Notes: generated by a model not told the origin, from the sequence alone. DNA of 64,000 nucleotides from Mangrovivirga halotolerans (GCF_026241165.1 NZ_JAPFQN010000006.1:558001-622000), one strand, 5' to 3'. Numbered from the stretch's first letter, positions 27,880-36,871 are shown. Translations and numbers: made by a program.

Positions 27880-29434
27880 AACCTATTAATTCTATTTCTT
27901 CACCGGCTTTATTATGAAAACCGAAGTCTGTTATTGCCTTTGATGAGTCTAATTCTATGTTGACCCATTTGTTGTATTTGAAAAACCATTTAACACGTTT
28001 GGAAATGATACCTTTAGTAAAGTATGCGTGTAAGAATGGATGTAAACTGATTTTCACACCATTCTGGTTTTGATTTTTCATTACGTGGTCAAGATTTCGT
28101 TCAATCTTGTCTGCTATCAGAATGGTTGATTCAACCTTACCGGTGCCACCACAAGACGGGCAAACTTCTTTGGTGACAATATTAAGCTCAGGTCTTACTC
28201 TTTGACGGGTAATTTCCATTAACCCGAATTTGCTCAACGGAAGAACAGTGTTTTTGGCTCTGTCTCCCTTCATTTCTTCTTTCATTGCCTTGAAAAGCTT
28301 GCGCTTATTGTCGGGGTTCCGCATATCGATAAAATCGATTACAATAATTCCTCCCATATCACGCAGCCTGAGCTGTCTGGCAATTTCTTTAGCGGCCATC
28401 AGGTTTACATTTAAAGCTGTAGTTTCCTGATCAGATTCCGCATTTGATTTATTACCACTATTCACATCGATCACATGGAGAGCTTCCGTGTGTTCAATGA
28501 TCAGATATCCTCCTCCTTTTAAACTAACTGACTGTCCAAATAAGGACTTCAGTTGTTTTTCAATTCCATACTGTTCAAAGATCTTCTTCTTTTCAGAGAC
28601 TTTTTTAACGATCTTTTCCTTATCAGGAGCGATCGTTTTTATATAGTTTTTAATTTCGCTGTGTATTTCTGGATCATCGACGGTAATAGAGTCGAATGAT
28701 TCATTCAGCATGTCTCTTAGTATTGAGGAGGCTCGTCCCATTTCGCCGATAACCTTATCTCTGGGTTTGGCTTTCTTGAGATTTCGCACACCATCCTCCC
28801 ATTTATTCAGGAGGTTTCTAAGGTCATTATCTAATTCTGCTACATCTTTTCCTTCGGCAACAGTCCTTATTATAACGCCAAAATTATCTGGCTTAATAGA
28901 ATTGATCAAACGAAGAAGCCTTTTGCGCTCATCGCTTTTTACAATTTTTTTGGAAATATTTACCGTATTAGAAAATGGCACCAATACGAGATAACGACCA
29001 GCAATTGATAACTCACAGGATAGTCGTGGCCCTTTAGTGGAGATCGGTTCTTTAACTACCTGAACCAGAATTTGCTGGTTTTTGGAGAGAACTTCATTGA
29101 TCTTGCCAAACTTATTGATCTCAGGTTCCATTTTGAACCCGGTCAGCTTTGCAGAAGTATTCTTTCTGCTTTGGGCCTGTTTTGTAAATTTATTTAAACT
29201 GGTTACTCTCGGACCAAGATCCAAGTAGTGTAAAAACGCATCTTTTTCGTATCCAATATCGATAAAAGCTGCATTTAAACCCTGAACCACCTTTTTTACT
29301 GAGCCCAGATATATATCACCAACAGTAAATTTATTACCGTCCTCTTCGTGATGGAATTCAACTAATTCCTTGTCCTTTAAAAGGGCTATACGACATCCAT
29401 TTTGAGTACCATTAATTAATAGTTCGTTACTCAA
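27878..29434 (-). CDS. rng: Ribonuclease G/E family endoribonuclease
   Basis: RNase G/E enzymes cleave single-stranded AU-rich RNA in rRNA maturation and mRNA decay. The 518-residue protein has the N-terminal S1 RNA-binding domain (TVGDIYLGSVKKVVQGLNAA), the catalytic metal aspartates in HVIDVNSGN and IVIDFIDMRNPDNK, and the zinc-link CPSCGGTGK used in oligomerisation. It lacks the long C-terminal degradosome scaffold of RNase E. The start is a TTG at 29434, as the MSNELLINGTQNGCRIALL beginning matches family N-termini and no ATG is available. Upstream in the same direction are the 29-residue gene, a TPR gene and HU. Confidence 0.95.
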   Translation of the reverse strand: MSNELLINGTQNGCRIALLKDKELVEFHHEEDGNKFTVGDIYLGSVKKVVQGLNAAFIDIGYEKDAFLHYLDLGPRVTSLNKFTKQAQSRKNTSAKLTGFKMEPEINKFGKINEVLSKNQQILVQVVKEPISTKGPRLSCELSIAGRYLVLVPFSNTVNISKKIVKSDERKRLLRLINSIKPDNFGVIIRTVAEGKDVAELDNDLRNLLNKWEDGVRNLKKAKPRDKVIGEMGRASSILRDMLNESFDSITVDDPEIHSEIKNYIKTIAPDKEKIVKKVSEKKKIFEQYGIEKQLKSLFGQSVSLKGGGYLIIEHTEALHVIDVNSGNKSNAESDQETTALNVNLMAAKEIARQLRLRDMGGIIVIDFIDMRNPDNKRKLFKAMKEEMKGDRAKNTVLPLSKFGLMEITRQRVRPELNIVTKEVCPSCGGTGKVESTILIADKIERNLDHVMKNQNQNGVKISLHPFLHAYFTKGIISKRVKWFFKYNKWVNIELDSSKAITDFGFHNKAGEEIELIG

Positions 29435-29479
29435 AATAAACTTGTTTTAGGTAAAACGAATTGTTTTATCGTCCGGCCT

Positions 29480-29519
29480 AAATAAAAATAGAAGAAGTAA
29501 TCGGGAAATTACTTCTTCT
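29480..29519 (-). terminator. Intrinsic terminator overlapping the 3' end of the 29-residue gene
   Basis: On the minus strand a perfect 12-bp stem AGAAGAAGTAAT/ATTACTTCTTCT (loop TTCCCG) is followed by ATTTTTATTT. The stop codon and last lysine codons form the left arm. Confidence 0.9.
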
Positions 29520-29598
29520 TATGTCTGTTCTTTCTTAGTCTTTTTTTACGCTTATGAGTAGCGATCTTATGTCTTTTTCTTTTTTTACCGCAAGGCAT
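29509..29598 (-). CDS. 29-residue basic COX24/AURKAIP1-like (mS38/bS22-type) protein
   Basis: This very short gene encodes a lysine/arginine-rich peptide beginning MPCGKKRKRHKIATHKRKK; about 20 of 29 residues are basic. From memory this matches the tiny Bacteroidota proteins annotated as AURKAIP1/COX24-domain, related to mitochondrial ribosomal protein mS38 and actinobacterial bS22, which sit on the small ribosomal subunit near the decoding centre. Evidence that it is real: the conserved sequence, a start codon at a fitting distance after the TPR gene, and a strong terminator whose left arm includes the stop codon. A ribosomal role is inferred from the family. Confidence 0.85.
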   Translation of the reverse strand: MPCGKKRKRHKIATHKRKKRLRKNRHKKK

Positions 29599-29643
29599 AA
29601 TTTTAATTTTTTGTCCCGAAAAAACGGGGGTTAAACATTAATT

Positions 29644-30477
29644 TTATTGAATTTCTTTGAGATATCCGTTAACTGCGCTAACAACTTCCGGGTTATCTTC
29701 AAGTGTTAATACTTTTTCGAAATATTTTTTCGCTTCCTGCCTGTGTCCATCTTCAAATAAACTTACACCAAGGTAAAAATTATACTCGGTGTTTTCAGGC
29801 TCAATGTTAACAAGAGTTCTGAATCTTTCCTCTGCTTTATGCCACTGCTGTGTTTGCATTGACATTAATCCTAACTGATAATTTACAGTTTCGTTATCCG
29901 GATCTTTCTCAAGCAATTCCCGCAAAGCCAGTATACCCTGCATTGGATTCGAACCGTTAATTGCTATTAATGCATTATTTATTTCTGCATCAATATAATC
30001 AGGATCTTCTTCAAGAACTTTGTCATAATAGCTTTTGGCCGTTTGCCCAAGCTGTTGTTGTTTGTCAGGTTCCATTGCAAACGAAAATGCTTTATAATAA
30101 GCATCAGCTGCAGCAACATTTGATTCAAAAGTGTTTAATTCTTTAGCAATCAATCCTTTGTAATAAGCTGCGCTGTCGTACGCTTGTACGCTGAAATATA
30201 TCTCATACAAAGAGTCCGCAAAGTTAATACTTTTTTCTCTATTTTCATCTATCTCAAGCTGTTCTTTGAAATATGCTAGCTTGAGTGTTAATGAATCATT
30301 GAGTTTTGTAGCATTATGAGCTGCGATATCTTCAGATACTTCTCCAGCAGGATTTTCTGACATTGAAGCGCTAACATTTTGATTTTCGTCATTTTCAACC
30401 ACTTCCCTGGGCAAAAAAAACAAAGCAACTACTGCTGCTATGATCAAGATCCCTGAGATAATAATTTGTTTTTTCAT
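29644..30477 (-). CDS. Membrane-anchored TPR protein
   Basis: The 277-residue protein has an N-terminal transmembrane anchor (about residues 5-23, IIISGILIIAAVVALFF) followed by a short low-complexity linker. Its periplasmic or cytoplasmic part is built from tetratricopeptide repeats in the second half. TPR-like helices include DNETVNYQLGLMSMQTQQWH and TEYNFYLGVSLFEDGHRQEA, ending in EKVLTLEDNPEVVSAV. TPR units mediate protein-protein contacts; the partner is unknown. Its place between HU and rng is a recurring arrangement in Bacteroidota. No promoter or terminator separates it clearly from the downstream 29-residue gene, so they may be co-transcribed. Confidence 0.85.
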   Translation of the reverse strand: MKKQIIISGILIIAAVVALFFLPREVVENDENQNVSASMSENPAGEVSEDIAAHNATKLNDSLTLKLAYFKEQLEIDENREKSINFADSLYEIYFSVQAYDSAAYYKGLIAKELNTFESNVAAADAYYKAFSFAMEPDKQQQLGQTAKSYYDKVLEEDPDYIDAEINNALIAINGSNPMQGILALRELLEKDPDNETVNYQLGLMSMQTQQWHKAEERFRTLVNIEPENTEYNFYLGVSLFEDGHRQEAKKYFEKVLTLEDNPEVVSAVNGYLKEIQ

Positions 30478-30531
30478 AAAAATTACTGACGATGTTTATT
30501 AACGCTTGTACGGCCAATAAAAGTAAAAGTT

Positions 30532-30553
30532 ATCGGGAGGGATCCCTCCCGAT
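30532..30553 (-). terminator. Hairpin after HU gene (probable terminator)
   Basis: A perfect 9-bp stem ATCGGGAGG/CCTCCCGAT with a GATC loop lies just after the HU stop on the minus strand, followed by the loosely T-rich AACTTTTACTTTTATT. Confidence 0.6.
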
Positions 30554-30558
30554 GATTT

Positions 30559-30861
30559 TTAGTCATTTAAAGCTTTTACCTTATCGCTGGTTTTAACCTT
30601 CTCAACAAATGTTTTTGATGGCTTGAAAGCCGGCACAAAGTGCTCGTCAATTACAATTGCTGTGTTCTTTGAGATGTTTCGGGCAATTTTCTTTGCTCTT
30701 TTCTTATTTACGAAACTTCCGAACCCACGAACATAGATGTTTTCTCCTTCTGCCATAGAGTCTTTTACCACACTGAAAAGGGCCTCTACAGTAGTTGTTA
30801 CATCTTCTTTCGAAATTCCTGTCTTCTCTGCTATTTGAGCAATTACCTCTGCTTTTGTCAC
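30559..30861 (-). CDS. hup: HU-family DNA-binding protein
   Basis: HU proteins bend and compact DNA non-specifically. The 100-residue protein has the helical dimerisation half (MTKAEVIAQIAEKTGISKED), the conserved VRGFGSFVNKKRAKKIARN saddle strand, and the C-terminal VPAFKPSKTF motif. The start is GTG at 30861; no ATG fits, and MTKAE matches homologues. It is divergent from mutY; a candidate -7 element lies about 65 bases upstream. Confidence 0.95.
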   Translation of the reverse strand: MTKAEVIAQIAEKTGISKEDVTTTVEALFSVVKDSMAEGENIYVRGFGSFVNKKRAKKIARNISKNTAIVIDEHFVPAFKPSKTFVEKVKTSDKVKALND

Positions 30862-30925
30862 TGTTAAACTAATTTGGTTTGAACATTAATTACAAAATGA
30901 ACAGTATCTGCTAATTTTGGGGATG

Positions 30926-30933
30926 CAAAGTTA
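30926..30933 (-). promoter_or_regulatory. Candidate -7 element for the HU gene
   Basis: TAACTTTG on the minus strand is an exact TAnnTTTG match, predicting a leader of about 60 bases. At the 19-base position the -33 reads TTT rather than TTG. Confidence 0.4.
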
Positions 30934-31012
30934 ATTGGTCGCGGATTAATTAAAAAGCTTTGTAAACAAAAAGGCATAAAAATTTATTTATAAGTCATTA
31001 AAAAAGAATAGG

Positions 31013-32062
31013 TTGACAAGTAAAGATTTTACAGATAAGCTAATAGGCTGGTATAAACTCAATTCCAGAGATCTTCCCTGGAGAAATACACGCGATCCCT
31101 ATCCCGTCTGGTTATCAGAGGTTATTCTTCAACAAACACGCGTTGAGCAGGGAATGCCGTATTTTTATAAATTCATAGATGCCTATCCGACAATTAAGGA
31201 TCTTGCTAATTCTACAGAAGAGGAAGTGCTGCGGTTGTGGCAGGGCCTTGGTTATTATTCAAGAGGAAGAAACCTATTGAAAGGGGCTAAGCAAATTGTT
31301 TTTGAAAGAAATGGAGTCTGGCCAGACAATTATAAAGAATTGCAGGAGATCAAAGGGGTGGGGAAATATATCGCTGCTGCGATAGCGTCTTTTTGCTTCA
31401 ATGAATATGTTCCGGTCATTGATGGAAATGTTTACCGGTTTATGTCCAGATATCTTGGAATTCATGAGCCTATAAATACCTCAAAGTCCTTTAGAATATT
31501 TTTTGATCTTACTAAAGAGTTTCAAAAACATGCAAATGATCCAGCGGCTTTTAATCAGGCTGTAATGGAATTTGGATCACTTCATTGTAAGCCAAAAAAC
31601 CCATTATGTGAATCGTGTCCGTTTGAAAGTGCGTGTTATGCGAGGCTGAACAACATGCAGCATAGTTTCCCCGTTAAGAATAAGAAGAAAAAATCTGTTG
31701 TCAGAAATTTTCACTATTTTGTAATTGCCGAAGACAACAAATATTTATTTACCAAACGGGGCAAAAATGATATATGGGAGGGCCTTTTTGAATTTCCTCT
31801 TGTTGAATCTGATGAGCTTACAAGTAAGGAATTGGCTGAATCTCCATTTTTATCTGAGGGGCAAAAGGTAAAAAAAATGTTTAATGTGAAACATATTCTA
31901 TCTCATCAGACTATTTTTGCAACCTTTTACGAAGTTATCGACGTAAGTAACAGCTTGAAGGAAGCAATTTCAATGGATAAGGGAGAATGGCTATCTCCAG
32001 AAGAAATTGAAAAAAAACCCAAGCCTATTTTGATAGATAAATTTTTGAACGAATATTTATAA
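31013..32062 (+). CDS. mutY: A/G-specific adenine glycosylase MutY
   Basis: MutY removes adenine mispaired with 8-oxoguanine. The 349-residue protein has the HhH-GPD fold with E36 (WLSEVILQQTRV), the helix-hairpin-helix EIKGVGKYIAAAI, catalytic D137 in PVIDGNVYRF, and the [4Fe-4S] ligands C192-x6-C199-x2-C202-x5-C208. The C-terminal part is a NUDIX-like 8-oxoG recognition domain (KMFNVKHILSHQTIFATFY). The start is TTG at 31013; no upstream or nearby ATG is in frame. It heads the conserved mutY-ssb-gldE-gldD run. Confidence 0.95.
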   Translation: MTSKDFTDKLIGWYKLNSRDLPWRNTRDPYPVWLSEVILQQTRVEQGMPYFYKFIDAYPTIKDLANSTEEEVLRLWQGLGYYSRGRNLLKGAKQIVFERNGVWPDNYKELQEIKGVGKYIAAAIASFCFNEYVPVIDGNVYRFMSRYLGIHEPINTSKSFRIFFDLTKEFQKHANDPAAFNQAVMEFGSLHCKPKNPLCESCPFESACYARLNNMQHSFPVKNKKKKSVVRNFHYFVIAEDNKYLFTKRGKNDIWEGLFEFPLVESDELTSKELAESPFLSEGQKVKKMFNVKHILSHQTIFATFYEVIDVSNSLKEAISMDKGEWLSPEEIEKKPKPILIDKFLNEYL

Positions 32063-32099
32063 GTAGTATCTTTAAAAATAAACAGTATAGAAAAGTATT

Positions 32100-32579
32100 A
32101 TGTCAGGAGTAAATAAAGTAATTCTTGTAGGAAACCTTGGGAAAGACCCGGAAGTAAGACATTTAGATAATGGCCGTGCAGTGGCAAACTTCCCATTGGC
32201 AACCTCGGAGGTATATAAAAACCGCCAGACAAATGAGCGGGTTACAAATACTGAGTGGCATAATGTTGTTCTCTGGTCACCTCTTGCTGAAGTTGCGGAA
32301 AGGTTTCTGAAAAAGGGAAGCCAGGTTTATATTGAAGGAAAAATTACCACAAGGTCATACGATGATAAAGAAGGTAATAAAAGATATATTACTGAAATAG
32401 TCGGTAGAGAAATGACTTTACTTGGAAGCCGTGATGATTCAGGAAATTCAGGCATGAATCAAAATCAGGGAAGCACGTCACAATCATCTTCACAAAACAG
32501 TTCATCTTCAGGGTATAGTAGTGATGCAGTAAGCATTGACGACGACTCTAATGATGAAATGGATGATCTGCCTTTTTAA
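32100..32579 (+). CDS. ssb: Single-stranded DNA-binding protein
   Basis: SSB coats single-stranded DNA and recruits replication and repair proteins. The 159-residue protein has the N-terminal OB fold ([48 protein letters not shown]), a Ser/Gln/Asn-rich linker, and the acidic tip DEMDDLPF that binds partner proteins. It lies 37 bases after mutY in the conserved gliding-gene neighbourhood. Confidence 0.97.
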   Translation: MSGVNKVILVGNLGKDPEVRHLDNGRAVANFPLATSEVYKNRQTNERVTNTEWHNVVLWSPLAEVAERFLKKGSQVYIEGKITTRSYDDKEGNKRYITEIVGREMTLLGSRDDSGNSGMNQNQGSTSQSSSQNSSSSGYSSDAVSIDDDSNDEMDDLPF

Positions 32580-32602
32580 TTGTTTAATTAAAAATTACAT
32601 AG

Positions 32603-33961
32603 TTGGAACCATCCACAGAAGACCCACTACCTAGTTTAATTCTTTTTATAAGCACAGATGCCTCAGGAGTATTGTTTTATTCAATCAATGCTCTGGTAAT
32701 CATTCTATTGATTATTTTATCCGGTTTGATATCCGGTTCTGAGGTGGCATATTTTTCACTAAACAGGGAGGAAATAGAAAAATGCCTGACCAGCCCTCAT
32801 AAGGCTGAGCAGATCATGGGTAAATTGTTAAGCAATCCAAAAAGGTTGCTTGCAACTATTCTTATAACTAACAACCTTGTTAATGTAGGAATAGTTACCG
32901 TATCTACTTACCTGACCTGGCAGATCATAGGATCTACTTCCACAGAAGGTATAGTTGTTACCATTCTGACCTTTGTATCTACCTTTATTATCGTATTTTT
33001 TGGTGAGGTAATCCCTAAAATCTACGCCAATCAAAAAGGGTATTTATTTGCTAAAAGGACTGCCCGTATGCTTTCTGTTTTTGAAACAATTTTCCTGCCT
33101 TTGTCCTGGTTTCTGACATCTGTAGACCTTTTTCTGGATAAGCGTATCAAGCGAAAAGGGTATGATATCTCGGTCGAGAATATTCAAAGGGCTATTGATC
33201 TTACAACAGAAATGGAAGGTACAGAAGAAGAAAAAGATCTTCTCAAAGGCATAGCGAAATTTGGTACGTTGACAGTTAAGCAGGTTATGAAGTCCAGGAT
33301 GGATATTACTGCTTTTGATGTGGAAGATGATTTCCATGAACTTCTGGACAGGATAAATAAAAGTGGTTATTCAAGAGTTCCGGTATACAAGGATACCATT
33401 GATAAGATCGAAGGAATATTATACGTTAAAGACCTTATACCATTTATTGATGAGAATGAAGATTTTCTTTGGCAAAACCTTCTCAGACAAGGCTTTTTTA
33501 TTCCTGAGAATAAAAAGGTTGAAAGTCTTTTAAGAGATTTTCAGGAGAAAAAAGTTCATATGGCTATTGTTGTTGATGAATATGGAGGAACTTCAGGATT
33601 GATCACATTAGAGGATGTTATCGAAGAAATCGTGGGTGAAATAAACGACGAATTTGACCTTGAGGATGACGAAATTCCCTATAATAAACTCGATCAAAAT
33701 ACTTTCGTTTTTGAAGGTAAAACATCATTAAATGATTTTTGCAAAATAATTGGCGAAGATAACGGTCGGTTTGACGAAGTAAAAGGAGAAAGCGAATCTC
33801 TCGGAGGGCTGATATTAGAGTTATCTTCAAAGCTGCCCCGGGTAGGTGAGAAAATCAAGTTTGAAAACTTTCTCTTTACAGTAGTTGCTGTTGATGCCAG
33901 AAGGATCAAGAGGGTTCGGGTTTTCAGAGCGGCCGGCTCCAATAAATTAACGAAGACATAA
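32603..33961 (+). CDS. gldE: Gliding motility-associated membrane protein GldE (CNNM/CorC-type)
   Basis: GldE resembles CNNM/CorC ion transport-type proteins and supports GldD function in gliding. The 452-residue protein has an N-terminal hydrophobic CNNM (DUF21) domain with about four helices, including the signature SGLISGSEVAYFSLNREEI. A CBS pair follows (KSRMDITAFDVEDDFHELLD... and VHMAIVVDEYGGTSGLITLED), then a CorC/HlyC C-terminal domain (ESLGGLILELSSKLPRVGE). The start is a TTG at 32603 giving an N-terminus of family length. Its stop overlaps the gldD start (TAATG). Confidence 0.92.
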   Translation: MEPSTEDPLPSLILFISTDASGVLFYSINALVIILLIILSGLISGSEVAYFSLNREEIEKCLTSPHKAEQIMGKLLSNPKRLLATILITNNLVNVGIVTVSTYLTWQIIGSTSTEGIVVTILTFVSTFIIVFFGEVIPKIYANQKGYLFAKRTARMLSVFETIFLPLSWFLTSVDLFLDKRIKRKGYDISVENIQRAIDLTTEMEGTEEEKDLLKGIAKFGTLTVKQVMKSRMDITAFDVEDDFHELLDRINKSGYSRVPVYKDTIDKIEGILYVKDLIPFIDENEDFLWQNLLRQGFFIPENKKVESLLRDFQEKKVHMAIVVDEYGGTSGLITLEDVIEEIVGEINDEFDLEDDEIPYNKLDQNTFVFEGKTSLNDFCKIIGEDNGRFDEVKGESESLGGLILELSSKLPRVGEKIKFENFLFTVVAVDARRIKRVRVFRAAGSNKLTKT

Positions 33962-34545
33962 TGAAAATAAATTATACACCGTTCGTATTACTTATCTTAT
34001 TTGTAGCTTCATGCGGTAATAATTATGTGCCTAAACCTAAAGGCTATAACTATATTGTCCTGCCAGATCACGAATATGAACAAATGCCTGCAGGATATCC
34101 TTACGATTTTAAAAAAAATACTGCGGCCGTTATTAAAAAAGATTCATCTGGAATCGCAGAGCCATATTGGATTCATTTATACTACCCAGATCTAAATGCT
34201 GATATTCAACTTACATATAAGCAGATCAATAATGATACGACACTATTAAGAGAGTACATTGGTGATGCTTTCAAACTGACTTCCAAGCACCAGATCAAGG
34301 CTACAGGTATCAGTGAGGTGATCGATACATTAGAGACAGGCAAAGTGGCTGTATATGCCTTAATTCAGGGCGAGGTGCCGAGCCAGATACAATTCTTCGT
34401 TACCGATAGTACTGAAAACTTTTTCAGAGGTGCGCTTTATTTCCCGGTAGCTACAAAAAATGATTCTCTCAGACCTTCTGTTGACTATCTCAAAGAAGAT
34501 ATTGATGTAATGCTAAACTCACTTGAGTGGAGAGATGTTGAATAA
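33961..34545 (+). CDS. gldD: Gliding motility lipoprotein GldD
   Basis: GldD is a lipoprotein essential for gliding in studied Bacteroidota. The 194-residue protein has a lipoprotein signal peptide ending in VASC (Cys18) and the family opening YVPKPKGYNYIVLPDHEYE. The start overlaps the gldE stop by one base, so the two are translationally coupled, as in other Bacteroidota. It converges on the DUF1684 gene with only two bases between stop codons and no clear terminator. Confidence 0.92.
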   Translation: MKINYTPFVLLILFVASCGNNYVPKPKGYNYIVLPDHEYEQMPAGYPYDFKKNTAAVIKKDSSGIAEPYWIHLYYPDLNADIQLTYKQINNDTTLLREYIGDAFKLTSKHQIKATGISEVIDTLETGKVAVYALIQGEVPSQIQFFVTDSTENFFRGALYFPVATKNDSLRPSVDYLKEDIDVMLNSLEWRDVE

Positions 34546-34547
34546 GA

Positions 34548-35147
34548 TCAAATAGAATCTTTATACGCTTTTTCCCCGGCTTTTATCTCAATGTCTAGAT
34601 AGCTTTCCTTACCAGGAATCGGGCACGCATAGCCATTAGAGTAAGCACAATATGGATTGTAAGAGAGATTAAAATCAACAATTACATTTTCAAAATCCTC
34701 CGGGATTGATAGGTCCAGATAACGACCTGCAGCATAACTTTCAACGCCGGTTGTTTGATCTATAAACGGAACAAATAAATGATCTTCATATCCTTTTATG
34801 GGAACCATCGACTGGTACACAGGCAATGAAAACGCTTTGCCTTCTAACTTGAAAGTCAGGTTACCGTATAATTTGTAGGTTTTTTGAATCCCTGCTGAAG
34901 TTTCAAATGTCTTCATTTTTAGCCCGGGAAACCTCTCTAGTTTACCAATGACCTTAAATGATGGATTTACTGAATAATAATTTAATCCTTTAAAGGAATC
35001 CCGCTCACTAACAGGGGAATCTTCTTCAGTGATAAATGATGAATCTTTCGAGATCCTATGTTGCATTATTTCCTGTTCATAACCTTGAGCATAGGATTTG
35101 TTGAGGCAAAAACAGAAAAGTATAAGATAAAAAAGCGGGTATTTCAT
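34548..35147 (-). CDS. Exported DUF1684-family protein
   Basis: The 199-residue protein has a signal peptide (MKYPLFYLILFCFCLNKSYA) and the DUF1684 hallmarks: FKGLNYYSVNPSFKVIGKL, a TSAGIQKTYKLYGNLTF region, LFVPFIDQTTGVESYAAGRYLDL, and near the C-terminus DFNLSYNPYCAYSNGYACP. The family is common in Bacteroidota; its biochemical role is not established. It is the last gene of the secA-SPOR-M20 run, three bases after the amidohydrolase gene. Confidence 0.9.
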   Translation of the reverse strand: MKYPLFYLILFCFCLNKSYAQGYEQEIMQHRISKDSSFITEEDSPVSERDSFKGLNYYSVNPSFKVIGKLERFPGLKMKTFETSAGIQKTYKLYGNLTFKLEGKAFSLPVYQSMVPIKGYEDHLFVPFIDQTTGVESYAAGRYLDLSIPEDFENVIVDFNLSYNPYCAYSNGYACPIPGKESYLDIEIKAGEKAYKDSI

Positions 35148-35150
35148 TTA

Positions 35151-36350
35151 TTAATTTTCAAGTTCTTTGATGGCAAGCCAAGCCATTAAACCCGGGCCTA
35201 TTTTAAGGGCATTTTCGTCGATATCAAATTTTGGAGTATGGACACTATTAGTAATTCCCTTTTCTTCATTTCTTGTTCCAAGCCTGTAAAAACAAGCAGG
35301 GACCTCATGAGAATAATATGAAAAATCTTCTCCGGCCAACCATAGATCGAGATCTACTACATTTTCTTCTCCCAGAAACTCTTTTGCCCATGATTTTGTC
35401 CTGTCAGCCAATTCAGGATTGTTTTTCAAATGCGGATATCCGACTTTGATATTGAATTCACAAGAGCCCCCCATACTATCTGCAATACCTTCAGCCATCT
35501 TTTTCATTTTTTTGTGAGCTTCCTTTCTCCACTCTTCATCAAAAGTTCTGAAAGTACCTTCTATTTTCACCTCATCAGGGATCACATTTGTAGCCCCATC
35601 GGCAATAACTTTTCCAAAGGAGAGTACGGATGGTATCTTCGGACTTGCAACTCGGCTTACAATTTGCTGAAGAGCAACGATAATATGAGAAGTAATCACA
35701 ACCGGATCAATATTCATTTCCGGCATAGCTCCATGGCCACCTTTCCCTTTAACTGTTACATAGATTTCATCTGCGGAAGCCATATACATACCAGATCTGA
35801 AACCTACTTTGCCAGCATCGATCAATGGCATTACATGTTGACCAATAATTGATTTTGGATTTGGGTTTTGTAAAACACCTTCTTTTATCATTATTGAAGC
35901 TCCCCCGGGGAATTTTTCTTCACCAGGTTGAAAGATCAATTTGACTGTTCCATTAAAATCAGACTTGACCTCATTTAAAATTTTTGCCGTTCCCAGCAAT
36001 GAGGAGGTGTGTACATCGTGACCACATGCATGCATTACGCCGTCTTTGACTGATTTATACTCTACATCATTGGCCTCTTTGATAGGAAGAGCATCCATGT
36101 CTGCTCTTAAAGCAACAATTGATGAGTCAGGGTTATTTCCCTTAATCAGTGCAACTAAGCCAGTGTCAGCCATCTCTTTTATTTCATCGACGCCAATTTT
36201 CTCGAGTTGTTCTTTAACATAAGCACATGTGTTGTGCTCCTGAAAAGAAAGTTCCGGATTTTTATGTATATGACGCCGATTCGCTAAAACCTCTGAAAAA
36301 ATTTCCTGATTACTCTTTTTTATTTTGTCTGCGAGATGGCTGCTTGACAT
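35151..36350 (-). CDS. M20D-family amidohydrolase
   Basis: This 399-residue cytoplasmic metalloenzyme belongs to the aminoacylase/hippurate hydrolase group (HipO, ILR1-like). It removes acyl groups from N-acyl amino acids. Motifs seen are ALRADMDALPI, HACGHDVHTSSLLG (metal Cys and His), IFQPGEEKFPGGAS with the catalytic Glu, KGKGGHGAMPE in the lid domain, and LWLAGEDFSYYSHEVPACFYRLG. It sits between the SPOR lipoprotein gene (2-base gap) and the DUF1684 gene, in the secA operon. Substrate unknown. Confidence 0.93.
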   Translation of the reverse strand: MSSSHLADKIKKSNQEIFSEVLANRRHIHKNPELSFQEHNTCAYVKEQLEKIGVDEIKEMADTGLVALIKGNNPDSSIVALRADMDALPIKEANDVEYKSVKDGVMHACGHDVHTSSLLGTAKILNEVKSDFNGTVKLIFQPGEEKFPGGASIMIKEGVLQNPNPKSIIGQHVMPLIDAGKVGFRSGMYMASADEIYVTVKGKGGHGAMPEMNIDPVVITSHIIVALQQIVSRVASPKIPSVLSFGKVIADGATNVIPDEVKIEGTFRTFDEEWRKEAHKKMKKMAEGIADSMGGSCEFNIKVGYPHLKNNPELADRTKSWAKEFLGEENVVDLDLWLAGEDFSYYSHEVPACFYRLGTRNEEKGITNSVHTPKFDIDENALKIGPGLMAWLAIKELEN

Positions 36351-36352
36351 AT

Positions 36353-36871
36353 TTATTTAAGTTTTATTCTTGTAGGAACAATAATAGCCGTTGGAATAGT
36401 CTCTTTTAACTTACTTTCCAGCTCATGGGCTTCAATTTTATCATAGAACTGCCCTACGAATACTTTAAAATTGGGTTCGTCAAAAGTTATTTTAGGGGTG
36501 TAATTGCTTACAGCTTTATAAACCTCGTTTTTTAACTCATTCGCTTTTTCCCTGCTTCTCCCACTATAAACCTGGATGGTAAACCCATTAATGTAATTGG
36601 CATCTTTAGATTCCCTGTTTATAGATTCGATAGTGTTGTCAACTTCCGATGTGACATCGTTTTCGACAGTCTTGTCCTCTTGCTCCTGGACAACTTGCTG
36701 GGTTTTCATTGTGTCCGTAGGCATCGTCACCTCATAACTTGGTCGAGTTTGACTCAAGTCATCTGAAGCTTTTACGCCAGCAGAAGATCCCGAAGAAGCT
36801 TTGCTTGCTCCGGCACATTGAAAAAATAGTATTAAACTAAATAGGGCTGTTATTCTCAAAATCTTTTCCAT
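36353..36871 (-). CDS. SPOR-domain lipoprotein
   Basis: The 172-residue protein has a lipoprotein signal peptide with Cys19 in LFFQCAG. A Ser/Thr/Glu-rich linker follows, and then a C-terminal SPOR-like domain (about residues 95-170: GFTIQVYSGRSREKANELK ... FKVFVGQFYDKIEAHELESKL). SPOR domains bind peptidoglycan stripped of stem peptides, usually at division sites. It is 22 bases downstream of secA and two bases from the amidohydrolase gene, so probably part of the same transcript. Its specific role is unknown. Confidence 0.85.
   Translation of the reverse strand: MEKILRITALFSLILFFQCAGASKASSGSSAGVKASDDLSQTRPSYEVTMPTDTMKTQQVVQEQEDKTVENDVTSEVDNTIESINRESKDANYINGFTIQVYSGRSREKANELKNEVYKAVSNYTPKITFDEPNFKVFVGQFYDKIEAHELESKLKETIPTAIIVPTRIKLK

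Noticed and set aside
29599-29643. GTCCCG-AAAAAA-CGGG hairpin before the 29-residue gene as a terminator
   Set aside because: Only a short 4-bp stem, and no T run on the minus strand.
35430-35852. 140-codon plus-strand frame opposite the M20D amidohydrolase
   Set aside because: Entirely antisense to a well-supported gene and without promoter or family similarity.
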